From Achatina immaculata (taxonomy: Eukaryota; Mollusca; Gastropoda; Stylommatophora; Achatinidae): a stretch of 64,000 bases of DNA. The stretch spans positions 31,301,713 to 31,365,712 of the forward strand of contig CM019709.1 of the NCBI GenBank assembly GCA_009760885.1. Direction: 5' to 3'. The stretch's first letter is position 1; each line of letters opens with the position of its first letter. Positions 24,201 to 36,335 of the stretch are shown piece after piece. The translations under genes and the position numbers were made by a program. The notes beneath the pieces were generated by a model, which was given only the letters and a program-made list of their open reading frames with translations, was not told the origin of the DNA and made no database searches.

Positions 24201-24364
24201 GACTGCCATGGGAGACTGCCAAGAAGATAGTGAAGGAATGAACATATATGGAAATCTTCTGTATCCAGCAACCCCATGTATCTTGGTCACTAACGCAACA
24301 AGATATAAAGAGGAAAGAGACCGGTTGAATACCTTTTTGGGGGCATGGACATATCTACAGGTGA

Positions 24365-25325
24365 CTAATAATATAAAGGTAACTCTGTTATGCCATGCAG
24401 ACACCAAGGGGAATACCGTGTTAGTATTCTCTTTGACTTGTCGATGCTCTAGAGGCTGATGTGGTCATCATCGCGCCTGACCGCCTTTCCTTCTCCACGC
24501 TCTAGAGGCTTATGTGGTCATCATCACGTCTGACCGCCTTTCCTTCCCCACGGTCTGTAGGCTGATGTGGTCATCATCACGTCTGACCGCCTTTCTTTCT
24601 CCACGCTCTAGAGGCTGATGTGGTCATCATCACGCCTGACCGCCTTTCCTTCTCTGCGCTCAAGAGGCTAATGTGGTCATCATCACGTCTGACCGTCTTT
24701 CCTTCTCCACGCTCTAGAGGCTGATGTGGTCATCATCACGTCTGACCGCCTTTCCTTCTCCACGCTCTAGAGGCTGATGTGGTCATCATCACGTCTGACC
24801 GTCTTTCCTTCCCCACGCTCTAGAGGCTGATGTGGTCATCATCACGTCTGACCGTCTTTCCTTCCCCACGCTCTAGAGGCTGATGTGGTCATCATCACGT
24901 CTGACCGCCTTTCCTTCCCCACGCTCTAGAGGCTGATGTGGTCATCATCACGTCTGACCGCGTTTCCTTCTCCACGCTCTAGAGGCTGATATGGTCATCA
25001 TTACCTCTGACCGCCTTTCCTTCTCCACGCTCTAGAGGCTGATGTGGTCATCATCACGTCTGACCGCCTTTCCTTCCCCACGCTCTAGAGGCTGATGTGG
25101 TCATCATCGCGTCAGACCGCCTTTCCTTCTCCATGCTCTAGAGGCTGATATGGTCATCATCACGTCTGACCGCCTTTCCTTCTCCAATTCCAGAAAAAGC
25201 CAGGTACTCATATCTACAGCTTGGTGATTGGGGCGCCTCCGGCCCGCTGGCCGGATTCGGACAACCATCTAAGCCACGAGAGCCTAGTGCGTGAACCACT
25301 TTGCCACTTAATCGTTCAGTTAAGA
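24365..25325 (-). mobile_element. SINE family A whose body has expanded into a 53-bp tandem array
   Basis: On the minus strand the element starts at about 25320 with a tRNA-like head (AAGTGGCAAAGTGGTTCACG; B box TGTCCGAATCCGGCC). It enters the SINE body (AGCTGTAGATATGAG, GGAGAAGGAAAGGCGGTC). The 53-bp segment GACGTGATGATGACCACATC-AGCCTCTAGAG then repeats about 14 times (24448-25185). The element finishes with the normal SINE tail (GACAAGTCAAAGAG, CTGCATGGCATAACAG). Intact copies carry this segment once. Confidence 0.88.
24448..25185. repeat. 53-bp minisatellite, about 14 copies
   Basis: The unit CTCTAGAGGCTGATGTGGTC-ATCATCACGTCTGACCGCC-TTTCCTTCTCCACG is very homogeneous. It is the reverse complement of the SINE A body. 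Confidence 0.97.
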
Positions 25326-25526
25326 CGGGAGTACATGTTAATTATTTTGTGTATGACCTGTGTCTTTTCTCTTCAGTCTTCAGAGTGTATCAGGTATTAT
25401 AAAACGGCAAGACAGTTCGTTATTTGACACGATAAAGATAACTGTGAAGTTGCTGTCACTGTATACATAGAAAAACTGAGCACATCCAACAACATCTGGA
25501 AAGACTGGCGTATCAGCACACGGCCA

Positions 25527-25529
<3 letters not shown>

Positions 25530-25568
<39 letters not shown>
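25530..25568. repeat. (AT)n microsatellite
   Basis: About 38 bp of alternating TA. Confidence 0.95.
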
Positions 25569-25569
<1 letters not shown>

Positions 25570-25811
25570 AAGCATTTTTATTTGTTTTCCTTCTATAAAG
25601 TGAAAGTCTTCTGGTAGATTTAGTACGACATTACTGGCCTGAACAGTGAATCCGAATAGGAGATTTTTCTTTTGTCAATTTCTATTTAGAAATTCCCCCC
25701 CCCCCCAAAAAAAAAGAAGTTTCACATTGGGAGAAGAGTTTGAAAGAATAAGAAGAATAACAAACAAAGCAAAGGAAAGATCAAAACGTCTTTGTCTCCA
25801 GTACCGAGTGA

Positions 25812-26890
25812 GCCTGGTGAAAGATGTCTTCTGTAGTAGAGCAGCTGGTGAAAGGCGTCTTCCGTAGTATGAGCAGCTGGTAAAAGGCGCCTTCCGTAAT
25901 ATGAGCAGCTGGTGAAAGGCGCCTTCCGTAGTATGAGCAGCTGGTGAAAGGCGCCTCCCGTAATATGAGCAGCTGGTGAAAGGCGACTTCCGTAGTATGA
26001 GCAGCTGGTAAAAGGCGTCTTCCGTAGTATGAGCAGCTGGTGGAAGGCGCCTCCCGTAGTATGAGCAGCTGGTGAAAGGCGCCTCCCGTAGTATGAGCAG
26101 CTGGTGAAAGGCGCCTCCCGTAGTATGAGCAGCTGGTGAAAGGCGCCTCCCGTAGTATGAGCAGCTGGTGAAAGGCGCCTCCCGAAGTATGAGTAGCTGG
26201 TGGAAGGCGCCTCACGTAGTATGAGTAGCTGGTGGAAGGCGCCTCACGTAGTATGAGTAGCTGGTGGAAGGCGCCTCCCGAAGTATGAGTAGCTGGTGGA
26301 AGGCGCCTCCCGAAGTATGAGCAGCTGGTGAAAGGCGCCTCCCGAAGTATGAGTAGCTGGTGGAAGGCGCCTCACATAGTATGAGCAGCTGGTGGAAGGC
26401 GTCTCCCATAGTATGAGCAGCTGGTGAAAGGCGCCTCCCGTAGTATGAGCAGCTGGTGAAAGGCGCCTCCCGTAGTATGAGCAGCTGGTGAAAGGCGCCT
26501 CCCGTAGTATGAGCAGCTGGTGAAAGGCGCCTCCCGAAGTATGAGCAGCTGGTAAAAGGCGCCTCCCGAAGTATGAGTAGCTGGTGGAAGGCGCCTCACG
26601 TAGTATGAGTAGCTGGTGGAAGGCGCCTCACGTAGTATGAGTAGCTGGTGGAAGGCGCCTCCCGAAGTATGAGTAGCTGGTGGAAGGCGCCTCCCGAAGT
26701 ATGAGCAGCTGGTGAAAGGCGCCTCCCGAAGTATGAGTAGCTGGTGGAAGGCGCCTCACATAGTATGAGCAGCTGGTGGAAGGCGTCTCCCATAGTATGA
26801 GCAGCTGGTGAAAGGCGCCTCCTGTAGTATGAGCAGCTGGTGAAAGGCGCCTCCTGTAGTATGAGCAGCTGGTGGAAGGCGTCTTCCCCA
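25812..26890. repeat. 32-bp minisatellite, about 34 copies, with higher-order structure
   Basis: The unit is GCAGCTGGTGAAAGGCGCCT-CCCGTAGTATGA. Variants (GTAGCTGGTGG, CTCACGTAG, CCCGAAG) occur in the same order at about 26180-26410 and 26564-26794. This indicates duplication of a 384-bp (12-unit) block. Minus-strand open frames across the array (for example 25781-26215) are by-products of the repeat; the frame changes each unit. Confidence 0.97.
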
Positions 26891-26989
26891 TGAAGTAGAA
26901 GGATGTCTCCCAGGAGAGAGACAGCTTCCCTGTTGAGAACAGCCGAAGAAATCCGTCTCCTCTAGCGGCAACTGCTAGATATAACAAGC

Positions 26990-28680
26990 ATTATTCGTAG
27001 ATATTTCAGTGGCCGCGGAAAAGGAACCTAACAGTCTGTGTCATTTGTGCAGTTCTTTTGAAACTCATTTAATGGTTTTAAAAAGTTGTCAGCACTGCAT
27101 GTTTCTCAACTGCCGCAGTTGTTAGAGTGCACAGACGTGTCAGTTGCACTACATCATGCCAGCAGTGTTGCTTACACAACCTCAGTACGGAGCGTGCGTC
27201 ACTGCCTATGCTTGCAGATTCTCAATCCCTCTTTGTTTAGCTTCGACGTCAAGACTGGCCCGGAAATAGCTGCGGTATTGATGGTGTTAATAAGTTTATG
27301 TGTACGTTAGCTTGGGGACACCCATTCTGAATGTGAAAATATATCACGTTTTTAATACCACGGTTTCGAGGAACTGGTCCTGAATGTGATGTGATTCATT
27401 GTCAGACACTTATTTTATTTCAGTAGCTACTACTACTGCTACTGCTACCCTATCGATATTGCTTTTTTGTCTGAAATGGAGAACTATTTTTTTTAATGCA
27501 GCTCATCTATTACCTGTTGGTAGGTCTATAGTGCAAGTACCGGTACAATTAGTTCTCTGTTTAACGTTGTCAGCGTCCATGTCCATAATTGTTTTAATTA
27601 ACTGCTTTAGCTGCATTGTTGGAGAATATTTCAGTCTTGGTATGCCATTTTTTAATATTGAATAGTATTGCGAATATTTATGCTTTGTTATCTCTGTTGT
27701 CCATGATAAAGGCATTCTGCTGAAATATTGGATTGTTTCGTTTTTTCATAACAGTTTCACTGTTCTTAGCACCTGTTGCTAATTTATCTCACTTCCCCTC
27801 CTTCCTCTCTCCCTCTCTCCCTCTCTCTCTCTCCCTCCCTCTCTCTCTCTCTCTCTCTCTAATGGATCTTAGATCTTCGTCAAACTAGTTTTGACTAAGT
27901 AGCTCTTTACTTAGCGCCGGGCAGACTTTATCACGTGCGCCGGATGGCGCATTTTAACGTATAATAATAGCACGTAATGACACCGTAATCGCCCTATAAT
28001 GGACATGCTAACTAGGTAGGTTTGTCAGGTTTGTTAGCTGGGGATTTCTGATTCAGTCGTTGTTAACAAGCGTACTTGATGGTAGGAGACCGTGTGTGCG
28101 GCCTAGTTGTAGTTTCCCTTGATTGATGTGATTTTAGGTGACGATCTGGAAACTTCTCTCTCTCTCTCCCGACGTTCATATATAGGCCAACACTGCTCGT
28201 GATTTTCATGTGGCTGGTTTATTTTCTTCCCGAAACTTACGCATCATGGTTGACAGCTCAAAATGCTCAAGTATAACAACAGACTGTCAAGAGCTGTTAC
28301 CTTCTCTGTTGGGAGTCTTGGAATGATCACTACTGTAAGCTGCAGTTGTCTAAGGCTGGGGCTGCTTAAGATGTAACATTCTCAGCTAGTTATTCCGCCT
28401 ACACTCAACCACAATGACTATTGGCATCTCCTCCAAGCGCGTCAGTGGTTCCGCTCGCTGTATATTCTTTTTTTTTTCTGTCAATACTACTCGTTCCTGT
28501 GACGTTCTCCATTCTAATTCCTCAACATTCACAGTGGGTTCAAGATTTCATGTACTCTGCCACACTGGTATGTTGTTATCTGGGGGTAAAGTAACGCAAC
28601 AGTAAAACAGAGAAGATCGTGTTTGTGTGTGTGTGGTGGTAGAGGGCAGTTTGGCGCCCTATTCAAGGATAACTCATCTG
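26990..28680. other. Non-coding stretch
   Basis: No gene recognised. A long (CT)n tract with CCCT interruptions lies at about 27801-27860. Short frames at 27086-27310 and 27399-27715 have no motif. Confidence 0.6.
27801..27860. repeat. (CT)n microsatellite
   Basis: About 60 bp of CT with CCT interruptions. Confidence 0.95.
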
Positions 28681-28686
28681 TAGATA

Positions 28687-28943
28687 TTGTTCTGTCTCCC
28701 AGAAACTAAGAGCAGGATGTTCTGTGCAGATGTTGAGGCATACGTCCATGTTGTCAAGATGGGAGCTGGTTACGGCAGCTTTTGGAGTTTAGGCGAAAAA
28801 GGTTGGGAGGTGCATTGGTGCTTTAGCAGATTCCGCCACCAAGGGGGACTGTAGAGATCCCTGCCCTGTTAGCCAGGCTGAGACTGTTACTAGGGGGTTG
28901 CAGTGGGGACAGGGTCTTACTCGGCTATAGTTTGTCAACTCCG
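28687..28943 (-). repeat. Dispersed repeat family B
   Basis: Reverse copy of the family. Shared blocks are TTAGCAGATTCCGCCACCA, CCCTGCCCTGTTAGCCAGGC and GACAGGGTCTTACTCGGC. Confidence 0.8.
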
Positions 28944-30700
28944 GCGCAAGCAGTCAGCTGTATAAAACTGCAAACAGAGGTCAGCATTGCCTGGTCTTGA
29001 GATCTGGTTCCCATTGTGGCTTAGGCTGAGAGTGGTTGCCTTAGTAGGCTAGTGATAGCACAGGCTATGTGTGTTTGGTGTATACGAATGAGAAGACTGG
29101 AATCAGAGTCTTAAAAGAGTAGCTATGAGGTACTTCTATGATTTCACTTAAGTTTATTCTAATGAACATGCTGTGTCTTTCGCATGTTGGTCCATGTTTC
29201 AGTAGTGTGTGTCGACCATTCTTTTGTAAAAAAAAAAAAACAAACTTACGGGGTCCAGATTTTAAAACATACTGGCCTCACCCATTACTAAAATTCTGGG
29301 TGATTGCGCTGCTGTTACGAGATATTTCTCGGACATAAAACAGGTCGGTACTTGGAGATTCCCTGGTAGATTCAGTATTTGAAGAAGAACAAAACTCAGA
29401 TCATTACTTTTAATAGAACAGTTAGGAAAAGAGCATGGGTGATAAAGAGAGTCAGCTTGCTCTAACGATAAGAATTCATGGAGGCAACCATTTACTTCGT
29501 CTAGATCAGTTAGATCAGTGGTTCTCAACCTGAAGGCAGGTGGCTCCCATGGGAGAAATTTCACGTTTAGGGGAAGGATGAATGTACAGTATAACGGTAA
29601 ATGCTTTTTCTGGGTGATGATTTAGTATATATGTGAAGATTCAGGGCAGTGTGTGTTGAAAATAAAGGTTTAGTATCGAGGACGTCGTTGTGAACCACTG
29701 GCACCGGATGGCTGAGTTACAAGACTCTACGAAAAAGATGCAGAAGAAAAATGTTGTATTTGAAAAGATTAGTCAGTGGCTTCCACTGGGTAGAAATATC
29801 GTCACAGACCTGCATGATTAGCGCACATGATGATGGTGATGTGATGTGAAATGGCTTGATTTTTTTTCGTTGGTTTCTATATCCTGAGTATGTTTACGTG
29901 CATGCACATGTTATCGGGAGTAAAATCTCATGGTCCGCCTTAGCGGTGTCAGTATAAAGAATAGGCGGGGCCCAAGATAAGAATTCTGCTCTCGGCGGGC
30001 ATAATATGTTTTCCGCAGTCTCTCTACCATACTCTGTACGTGTATGTCTATTACCGTCTTTATTTCCCCCTTAGCACTTTTCACAAATGAGGTCAGAATG
30101 GTTGTAGACAGGTACAAATGACAATGTTATGCTTGTATTGTATAATATATTATGTTTTATTTATATATCAAAAGATGCGTTTTTTTCCTGTGCTGTTATG
30201 GAGACATCCCGGACATCTAGATCTGGCAGTCTGCTTCAGGTTGGCAGTGGACTGTGCATTGTAGTGGGTGGTATTTTTTTTGGAGGAAAGAGCCAGGGAA
30301 GAGAGAGGAGTGTGGGGAACCTTTTTTTTTTCCTCGAGACATTTCCTGGCTTTCTGACCATGTAATGGGCGATGTAAATCATTCAGTTCACTTTCTCGTA
30401 TCTGTCAGGGTATTGTCTTCTGAAGTTGACAGTAAAGTGGGGCAGTATATACGTTTATGTCTTCGGGGTTAGGTGCTGAGGCTTATAGAAAATGCTTTTA
30501 CGAAGTGATTTCCTGTTAAAGTTAACATAAATAGACCTTGACTACGTCTGAAAAATAGGAAGTAATTTTTTTTTCTTTGGTTCCAGTAGTGAAAAGAAAT
30601 ATAGTGTTAAAAAATCACGTTGGAAACATGCTAAATACTAAATATAGGCACATCTATTACCTGCTAACAGTGATAAAGAAAAAAAAAACAACAACGCGTG
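28944..30700. other. Non-coding stretch
   Basis: No gene recognised. Open frames at 29138-29564 and 30129-30472 lack motifs and cross homopolymers. Confidence 0.55.
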
Positions 30701-30707
30701 CTTTAGT

Positions 30708-31005
30708 GTGTGACTTTGACATTATGCCCCTTGCATAAATGTGTGACATGGACAGTATGTCTTTTACATAAGTGTGTGTAACATGGTCAGTATGACCCTT
30801 ACATAAGTGTGCTACATGGTTAATATGACCCTTACATAAGTGTGTAAAATGGACAATTTGACCCTTACATAAGTGTGTAACACGGACAATATGGTCCTTA
30901 CATAAGTGTGTAAAATGGACAGTATGACCCTTACATAAATGTATGGCATGGACAGTATGCTTCTTACATAAGCGTGTAACATGGACCATATATCCCCTAC
31001 ATAAG
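30708..31005. repeat. 33-bp minisatellite, about 9 copies
   Basis: The unit resembles ACATGGACAGTATGACCCTT-ACATAAGTGTGTA with drift. Divisibility by 3 gives a spurious minus-strand frame with repeated THLCKGH. Confidence 0.93.
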
Positions 31006-31114
31006 ACAAAAAAAAGAACTTAACTTCTCTGTATTCACAAAGTGACGAATATGAAGTGGCAAACCAAAGTAACCAAGTCTGAGGTGGAGCTGAACTTCAG
31101 TCTATCATGACAAC

Positions 31115-31232
31115 ACACTGGGCAGCAGAAGATTAAGATGACTAGGGCATGCTGCAAGACTGGATGACGGCCGCGCCCCCCAAGAAAATACTATCACGAG
31201 GTAGACCAAAACTGATGTGTTTAGTTGTTTGT
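31115..31232 (+). pseudogene. LINE 3' end fragment
   Basis: Reads IKMTRACCKTG and, in the neighbouring frame, RL*LGHAARLDDGRA then PKKILSRGRPK, the post-RT LINE tail. Short and frameshifted. Confidence 0.5.
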
Positions 31233-31332
31233 TAAGCTTTCACCAGACAAGTTTCATTCCACTATATACTAACCACATTGGCTGAGGAGAACTGGCGAAA
31301 GATCGTAGTACTAGGAAAACAGCTCTGCCTGA

Positions 31333-31605
31333 GTGGATTTGGCTGTCTGCGTTAATGGCGAAGTTGTTAGTGCACTGGTCTCTCATGGCGAAGCTCGGTG
31401 GCACGAATCCGGCCGGAGGCGGTCCAGTCACCCGGCTGTAGAAACCTGGCATCCTCTGGAGCTGGGGAAGGAAAGGCTGCCATGCTTGATGCTGCCCACT
31501 TCACCCTCTAGTCGAGGTCGACAGGTCAAGGAAAGTAAGGACACTAACACCATACCCCCCTCCTCCTCTCCAGGCGCCCATAGGGTTATCATTACCTTTT
31601 AAAGG
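31333..31605 (+). mobile_element. tRNA-derived SINE family A
   Basis: Head AAGTTGTTAGTGCACTGGTC and B-box region GCACGAATCCGGCCGG. The body is GAGCTGGGGAAGGAAAGGCT, GGTCGACAGGTCAAGGAAAG and GGCGCCCATAGGGTTATC. Same family as 42880 and 44902. Confidence 0.85.
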
Positions 31606-32283
31606 AGGCTTCATAGTGTAAGTAAATGGGAAACAGGCTACAAGACTTAACACAGAAACTTGGCAATGCAAACATGTATTGTGCTACTGTGATCATTTAT
31701 GTTAATCAAATATTCCTACAAGCAGCCATGGCAGAAACTGTTTGAGTAAAAACTTAATCTGGACAACTTAAACAAACAGCTAACGTCTACCTGTCTGAAA
31801 AGCATAAGAGAAAAAAAAATCCCCATTATTATTTGTATATGTTTATTGTTTCTGTGTTCAGTGAGTTTTGAACTGAAGAGAAGGGCAGGTTTTAAGGGGA
31901 TAGTTAATCGTGGCCTGGCCTGGCCGGGTCTAGCCTGCCACGCCGACAAGTGGGGACACAACGGTTACTACGTGACCCGGAGCACCTGTCGTGACGTCAC
32001 AGCTGACGTCACCGGTCAGGTGTTGGTCCCGGTGTGTAAGTTCGTGTCCATAACAAAATGGGTCACCTACTTTGTTTGTGTCTGATGGTGAAGATGTTAT
32101 ATCTCCATGGAAGAGGATGTTCTCAGGCATACGACTCCGTGATGATGTGACACACACGGGCATCGTGCTGGATCGGGAGTGGGTTGCGGTGGTTTATTTG
32201 AAGGCCTTGAAGTGAACCCATCAGGAAGCCAGCTTTGCGGCAGACTCCATGGACCACCATGGGGTTAGCGGCGATCTTCTACC

Positions 32284-32480
32284 CCAGTCAGCGTCCAGGC
32301 TGGGACCACCGACGAGGGAGTCAGCGTCCAGGCTAGGAGCACCGACGAGGGAGTCAGCGTCCAGGTTAGGAGCACCGACAGAGGAGTCAGCGTCCAGGCT
32401 AGGAGCACCGACAGGAGAGTCAGCGTCCAGGCTAGGAGCACCGACAGGAGAGTCAGCGTCCAGGTTAGGAGCACCGACAG
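32284..32480. repeat. 33-bp minisatellite, 6 copies
   Basis: The unit GTCAGCGTCCAGGCTAGGAG-CACCGACGAGGGA is open on both strands (ESASRLGAPTR / LLSVLLAWTLT). This reflects a unit length divisible by 3, not a protein. Confidence 0.95.
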
Positions 32481-32489
32481 CTCCCCTTT

Positions 32490-33570
32490 TCCAGATGCGA
32501 TAATTCTCATATTTCTTCTTTATTCAGTCACGCTCTGGTTTCTCTCCTCACTTATTATTCTATCTCATCCCTTGTATTACTGTCTCTCCATCTGTAACAT
32601 TCCCCTGGCCATCTCACGAATTATTCCGGGTTAGAGGAGATCGCCTTCAGTCTGTAAGCCTCTCTACATATTCTTTCTTATCGCATACTCTGTATATCTT
32701 CCCCTTTCTCTGATCACAGTTTTCTTATGTTCTCCATATTTTTAAATACACTTCTCTGACTTCCATTGTTCTTGGAAGACCTTTGTCTTCTCCCGTTTTG
32801 AACACTTCATTGTTTGCTCCTTTCGAATATGTGAGCCAGAGGAAGGAGCAAACAATGAAGTGTTTGACTTTTTTTTTTCCTCGTTCCCTTATTACACGTT
32901 TAGTTTAAACTTTTTTTTTTTAGATCTCACTCCAATCAGAAAGACCGGGGGGGGGGGGGAAGACTTGTACCAGTGACCTTGAAGCGCAGAGATAACATTA
33001 TAGAGGCTGTTATCGCTGAGGTCGGTGTTGGCATAGCGATAACGTGGGACAGTGTGCTATATTGACGGGGGGTGGGGGGACCCACTACGTGATACCGTGA
33101 AGAGGACATTGATCGATAGCATAACGAGTTCCTTTCAGATTAAGAAAGTGGAACTCTGCGTTGCAGAAATGATTGCGAAATAGCTTAAGATCACTGCAAG
33201 TGGGAAATATGAAACATTTGTGTGTACATTAAGTTGGAAAAAAATTTTTTTCTTCAAACGTTAGTTCCTAATCCAAACGTATTTCCACATTTGATTACGT
33301 AGATACGCCGCTGGAAAATCTTTCCTAGCCCCAACATAAGGCGCTAGAGTTATTATAAAATCACTAAAAAAAAAAAATAAGTAGATAAAACCCGCTTGAT
33401 TTGGCAGTTTGTCACAATACTTCTGGCTGTTTTTACAAGCTGAGTTGCAGAGCTGGCTCAGGCAACATGTTTAGTCATGTTGGTGGCTTTTGGGGTTAAT
33501 GAGAATACAAAGTACACGTTGTGTCGCTCGAGAAGTCTATAAATGTCCTGTCAGAGCTTGCGAGCCTTCT
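32490..33570. other. Non-coding stretch
   Basis: No gene recognised. It includes an 18-nt imperfect inverted pair around GAACACTTCATTGTTTGCTC (32799) and GAGCAAACAATGAAGTGTTT (32847), which could form a hairpin, and G-runs near 32947. Confidence 0.55.
32797..32867. repeat. Inverted repeat (hairpin)
   Basis: AACACTTCATTGTTTGCTCC near 32800 is the reverse complement of GGAGCAAACAATGAAGTGTT near 32846, with about 27 nt between. The arms are at least 20 bp and perfect. Confidence 0.85.
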
Positions 33571-33579
33571 CGCTTCATT

Positions 33580-33795
33580 GAAGTACTCTATAGATCCAGA
33601 CTAAAGAGAAAAGTAGAAGGAAAAATAGCAAGAGGACGAGATCAGTGTAGACTAATAGACATCTTTTAAAAAAAAACTCAGCTTGGATTCAGCTTGGCCG
33701 ATGCTCTGTAAAAATAAAGGACAGAGAGCAATTTAGGGGACCATTGCAGCTAACCTTCCCAGATGCAGAAAGCACATGATGATGATGATGACAAA
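33580..33795 (+). pseudogene. LINE ORF2 C-terminus and 3' end
   Basis: Reads RLKRKVEGKIARGRDQCRLI then TQLGFSLADAL, with the rest frameshifted. The 3' end is (GATGAT)n. This is the VEGKIARGRQR-type LINE tail. Confidence 0.7.
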
Positions 33796-35455
33796 TATGG
33801 TAGTAATTTATATGGTCTCCTATCCCGCGATAGAGTTTGCTGAAAAAAATCGTGCTCCATCTTCTGATCTAGACACTGAAAGCTATATTTAATACAACAG
33901 CATCTGTCATCATCATCATCATCCCTGGACACACGAGCAAAACGGTTGATTTCATAGCTTCCAGAACAAGATCGGAAACATATAGTCCTCTAGCCAGCCT
34001 GTAACACACACTTCCGCTGACGTAATTTAGGCTTCGGTTCGTCCCACGACCCAGAGCACAGTAATTGCTTCTAAATCGGTACCGCTGCCCTCTAGGGTTA
34101 GGAGGTCTTTGATCCCAGTTAAGTTCATATTAGCACTGCTTGTGTTTATGGCCAATGGGATAAGTATGTAATCGTGCGGACTCCGTTATTGCCAGCAGAC
34201 CTGTTCGTTAGGCATGCTGTTCTCTGATTTCTAGTACTTGTGAAATGTTTAGAATAGATCACATTTTGTGTGAATGCAGAGAAGAGCTAGAACTGAGACT
34301 TTTGAAAATTTGGACTTTTTTTTTTTTGGTGGTTTTTTAGAGCTGTCAGAGGGCTTTTTTTCTATTTTTAGAGCTGTGCCAAAAGGCCTGTTTGTTTGTT
34401 TGTTTTTTTGTTTGTTTGTTTGTTTGTTTTTTTGTTTTTAGATATGTATCAGATGGCTTTTATCGTCTTCATCTTGACCATTAGCGTCGGCTGCCCTTTA
34501 ACGCACCAACCCACTCCAGATTCCACGTGATGTTGACAGCGCTTACATACTTTCACCACATCGGCCGGCAGAGAAGATTATGCTCGCATTTCCTCCAGGA
34601 AGATAGAACGGGAACAAGAATAAATTCTAGTGGTTTTAGTCAAAAAAGTTTCTTTCACATTTAGTAGTTACAGAAGCCACCGGTCTGAGGCGAAAAGAGG
34701 AGAGACCACTCTGCAGTTCTTTTGCACGGGCTTAGACCAGATGGCAATGGAAGATCTTTGTTGTCAACATGAAAAGAGGTGTCCAGTGAATTGTACTTTC
34801 AGCAAAAAAATTGAACTCCCCTCTCCCTCTTTCATCATTCCTGTGATGTTTGTTATCCTCGCCCTGTGTTCCGATGGCGTGTCCCGTTGACATTTTCCTT
34901 GTGGGCCAAACTGATGCCTGTGACAGCCCACATTTACTCTCCGTGTCTGAGTCACGGCACAGACCTGTTTGCCTTTCGTCTGACCTTCAGCTGCCAAGGT
35001 CATGAAAAAAAAACGGGCCTTTATTTTGTCTGTTATTTTATGGACCTAGAGACTTGCACTGGTTAGGTACGTTTTATGTAGGGCACTCGAGTTTTAAGAT
35101 CTGCAGGAAGCTCCAGGCTTCTTTACAGGCAGCTGATGATGACCTTGAAGTGGAGGTATTGTGTCAGAGAGGGAGCAGTTTAATTCAACGGAGTGAACAC
35201 CGATTTTCCGGCACGCTGACTTCTTGGTTCATGCCGGATTAGAAGAGACTGCAGAATTACGAGCATTCGCCTCGTTGAATATGTTTCTATGTTCCCTCGT
35301 AAGTTTCTTAAACTTTCAAAGATTGAAAATCTGAAACATTCTTTTGAAGAGAGAGAAAGAGAGAGAGGGAGAGAGAGTGTGTGTGTGTTATTGGCAAACA
35401 TTGCTCAAAAGTCACTTTGGTGATAGTCAGCGCTGAAAGGCTTTCCTGTGTTTTT
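33796..35455. other. Non-coding stretch
   Basis: No gene recognised. Contains (TTTG)n at about 34390-34435 and a (GA)n tract near 35345-35390. Confidence 0.55.
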
Positions 35456-35459
35456 ACAT

Positions 35460-35668
35460 TTGGTAAACATTGCAACAGGCCAAAGAAAAAGAGGCAGACC
35501 GCGTGAAACTCTGAAGAGGACATTGTTAAGAGAGGCCAAATTAACAAGCATAAAATCCCTTGATGAGGTTGAAAGACTCGCCGAAGACAGGAAAAATTGG
35601 CGAACTACTTTGCGAGCTCTATGTGACGTTTAACTGCACGGGAAGGATATAAGATATAAGAAACATTG
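35460..35668 (+). pseudogene. LINE ORF2 3' terminus
   Basis: Open frame GQRKRGRPRETLKRTLLREA then TSIKSLDEVERLAEDRKNW and LCDV stop. It is highly similar to the 3' end of the LINE at 41870-42070 and, in reverse, to 36840-37010. Confidence 0.8.
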
Positions 35669-35674
35669 GTGTGC

Positions 35675-35676
<2 letters not shown>

Positions 35677-35717
<41 letters not shown>

Positions 35718-35753
35718 TGTGTGTGTATGTGTGTGTGTGTGTTTGTTTGTTTG
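35677..35753. repeat. (GA)n followed by (GT)n and (TTTG)n
   Basis: Compound microsatellite immediately after the LINE 3' end. Confidence 0.95.
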
Positions 35754-35954
35754 TTTTCAATCAGTTTTGGTCAGTGTTGCTTGCTATTGTATAAGCTGAC
35801 AGGGAGAAAACTCTTAAAGTGCCGGTCGTGTCTTGTGCGCAGTCTGTGACCATTCAGTGAATATTCATTAGTGAATGAATAGTGAATGAATATTAGATAA
35901 CTATATAGAGACTAATATTCACTAATAAGATGAAGACTAATATTCACTTCTCAG

Positions 35955-36335
35955 TCTTGAGCTGAGAAACATAAATGCCTTTGAATGTAAATGCTACAGA
36001 AGAGTCTTTCAAATACCATGGACACAAAAAAAGAACAAATATATCAGTACTACAAGAACTTAATAGTGAAGAAGGCTGGTTAGTAAGGGAGATTAAACTG
36101 AAATATTTTTGGACATATCAAACGTCATGATAATTTAGAGACGGCCGTCTTGGAATGGTATATAATGGGAAAAAGAAAGAAAGAAATACCAAGGCGAAGA
36201 TGGCTGTAAGTTATCGTTGATGATCTGTGAATGGACGCATCGGCAGCAGGGCATCTTGTTTACAACCGAGAGGGCCTGCAGGAGAGCTGTTAAGAGAGGC
36301 AAAGTTCCGCAAGGGACATGCAAATGACTGACTGG
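35955..36335 (+). mobile_element. RTE-like LINE 3' fragment, copy 3
   Basis: Nucleotide homologue of 8020-8400: GCTGAGAAACATAAATGCCT, CTACAGAAGAGTCTTTCAAA, CACAAGGG-type end and a GCAAATGACTGACTGG tail. 5'-truncated, no RT core. Confidence 0.88.

Noticed and set aside
25781..26987. Long minus-strand frames across the 32-bp array
   Set aside because: The unit is not a multiple of 3, and the peptide cycles with a 96-bp period. This is a by-product of a stop-free repeat.
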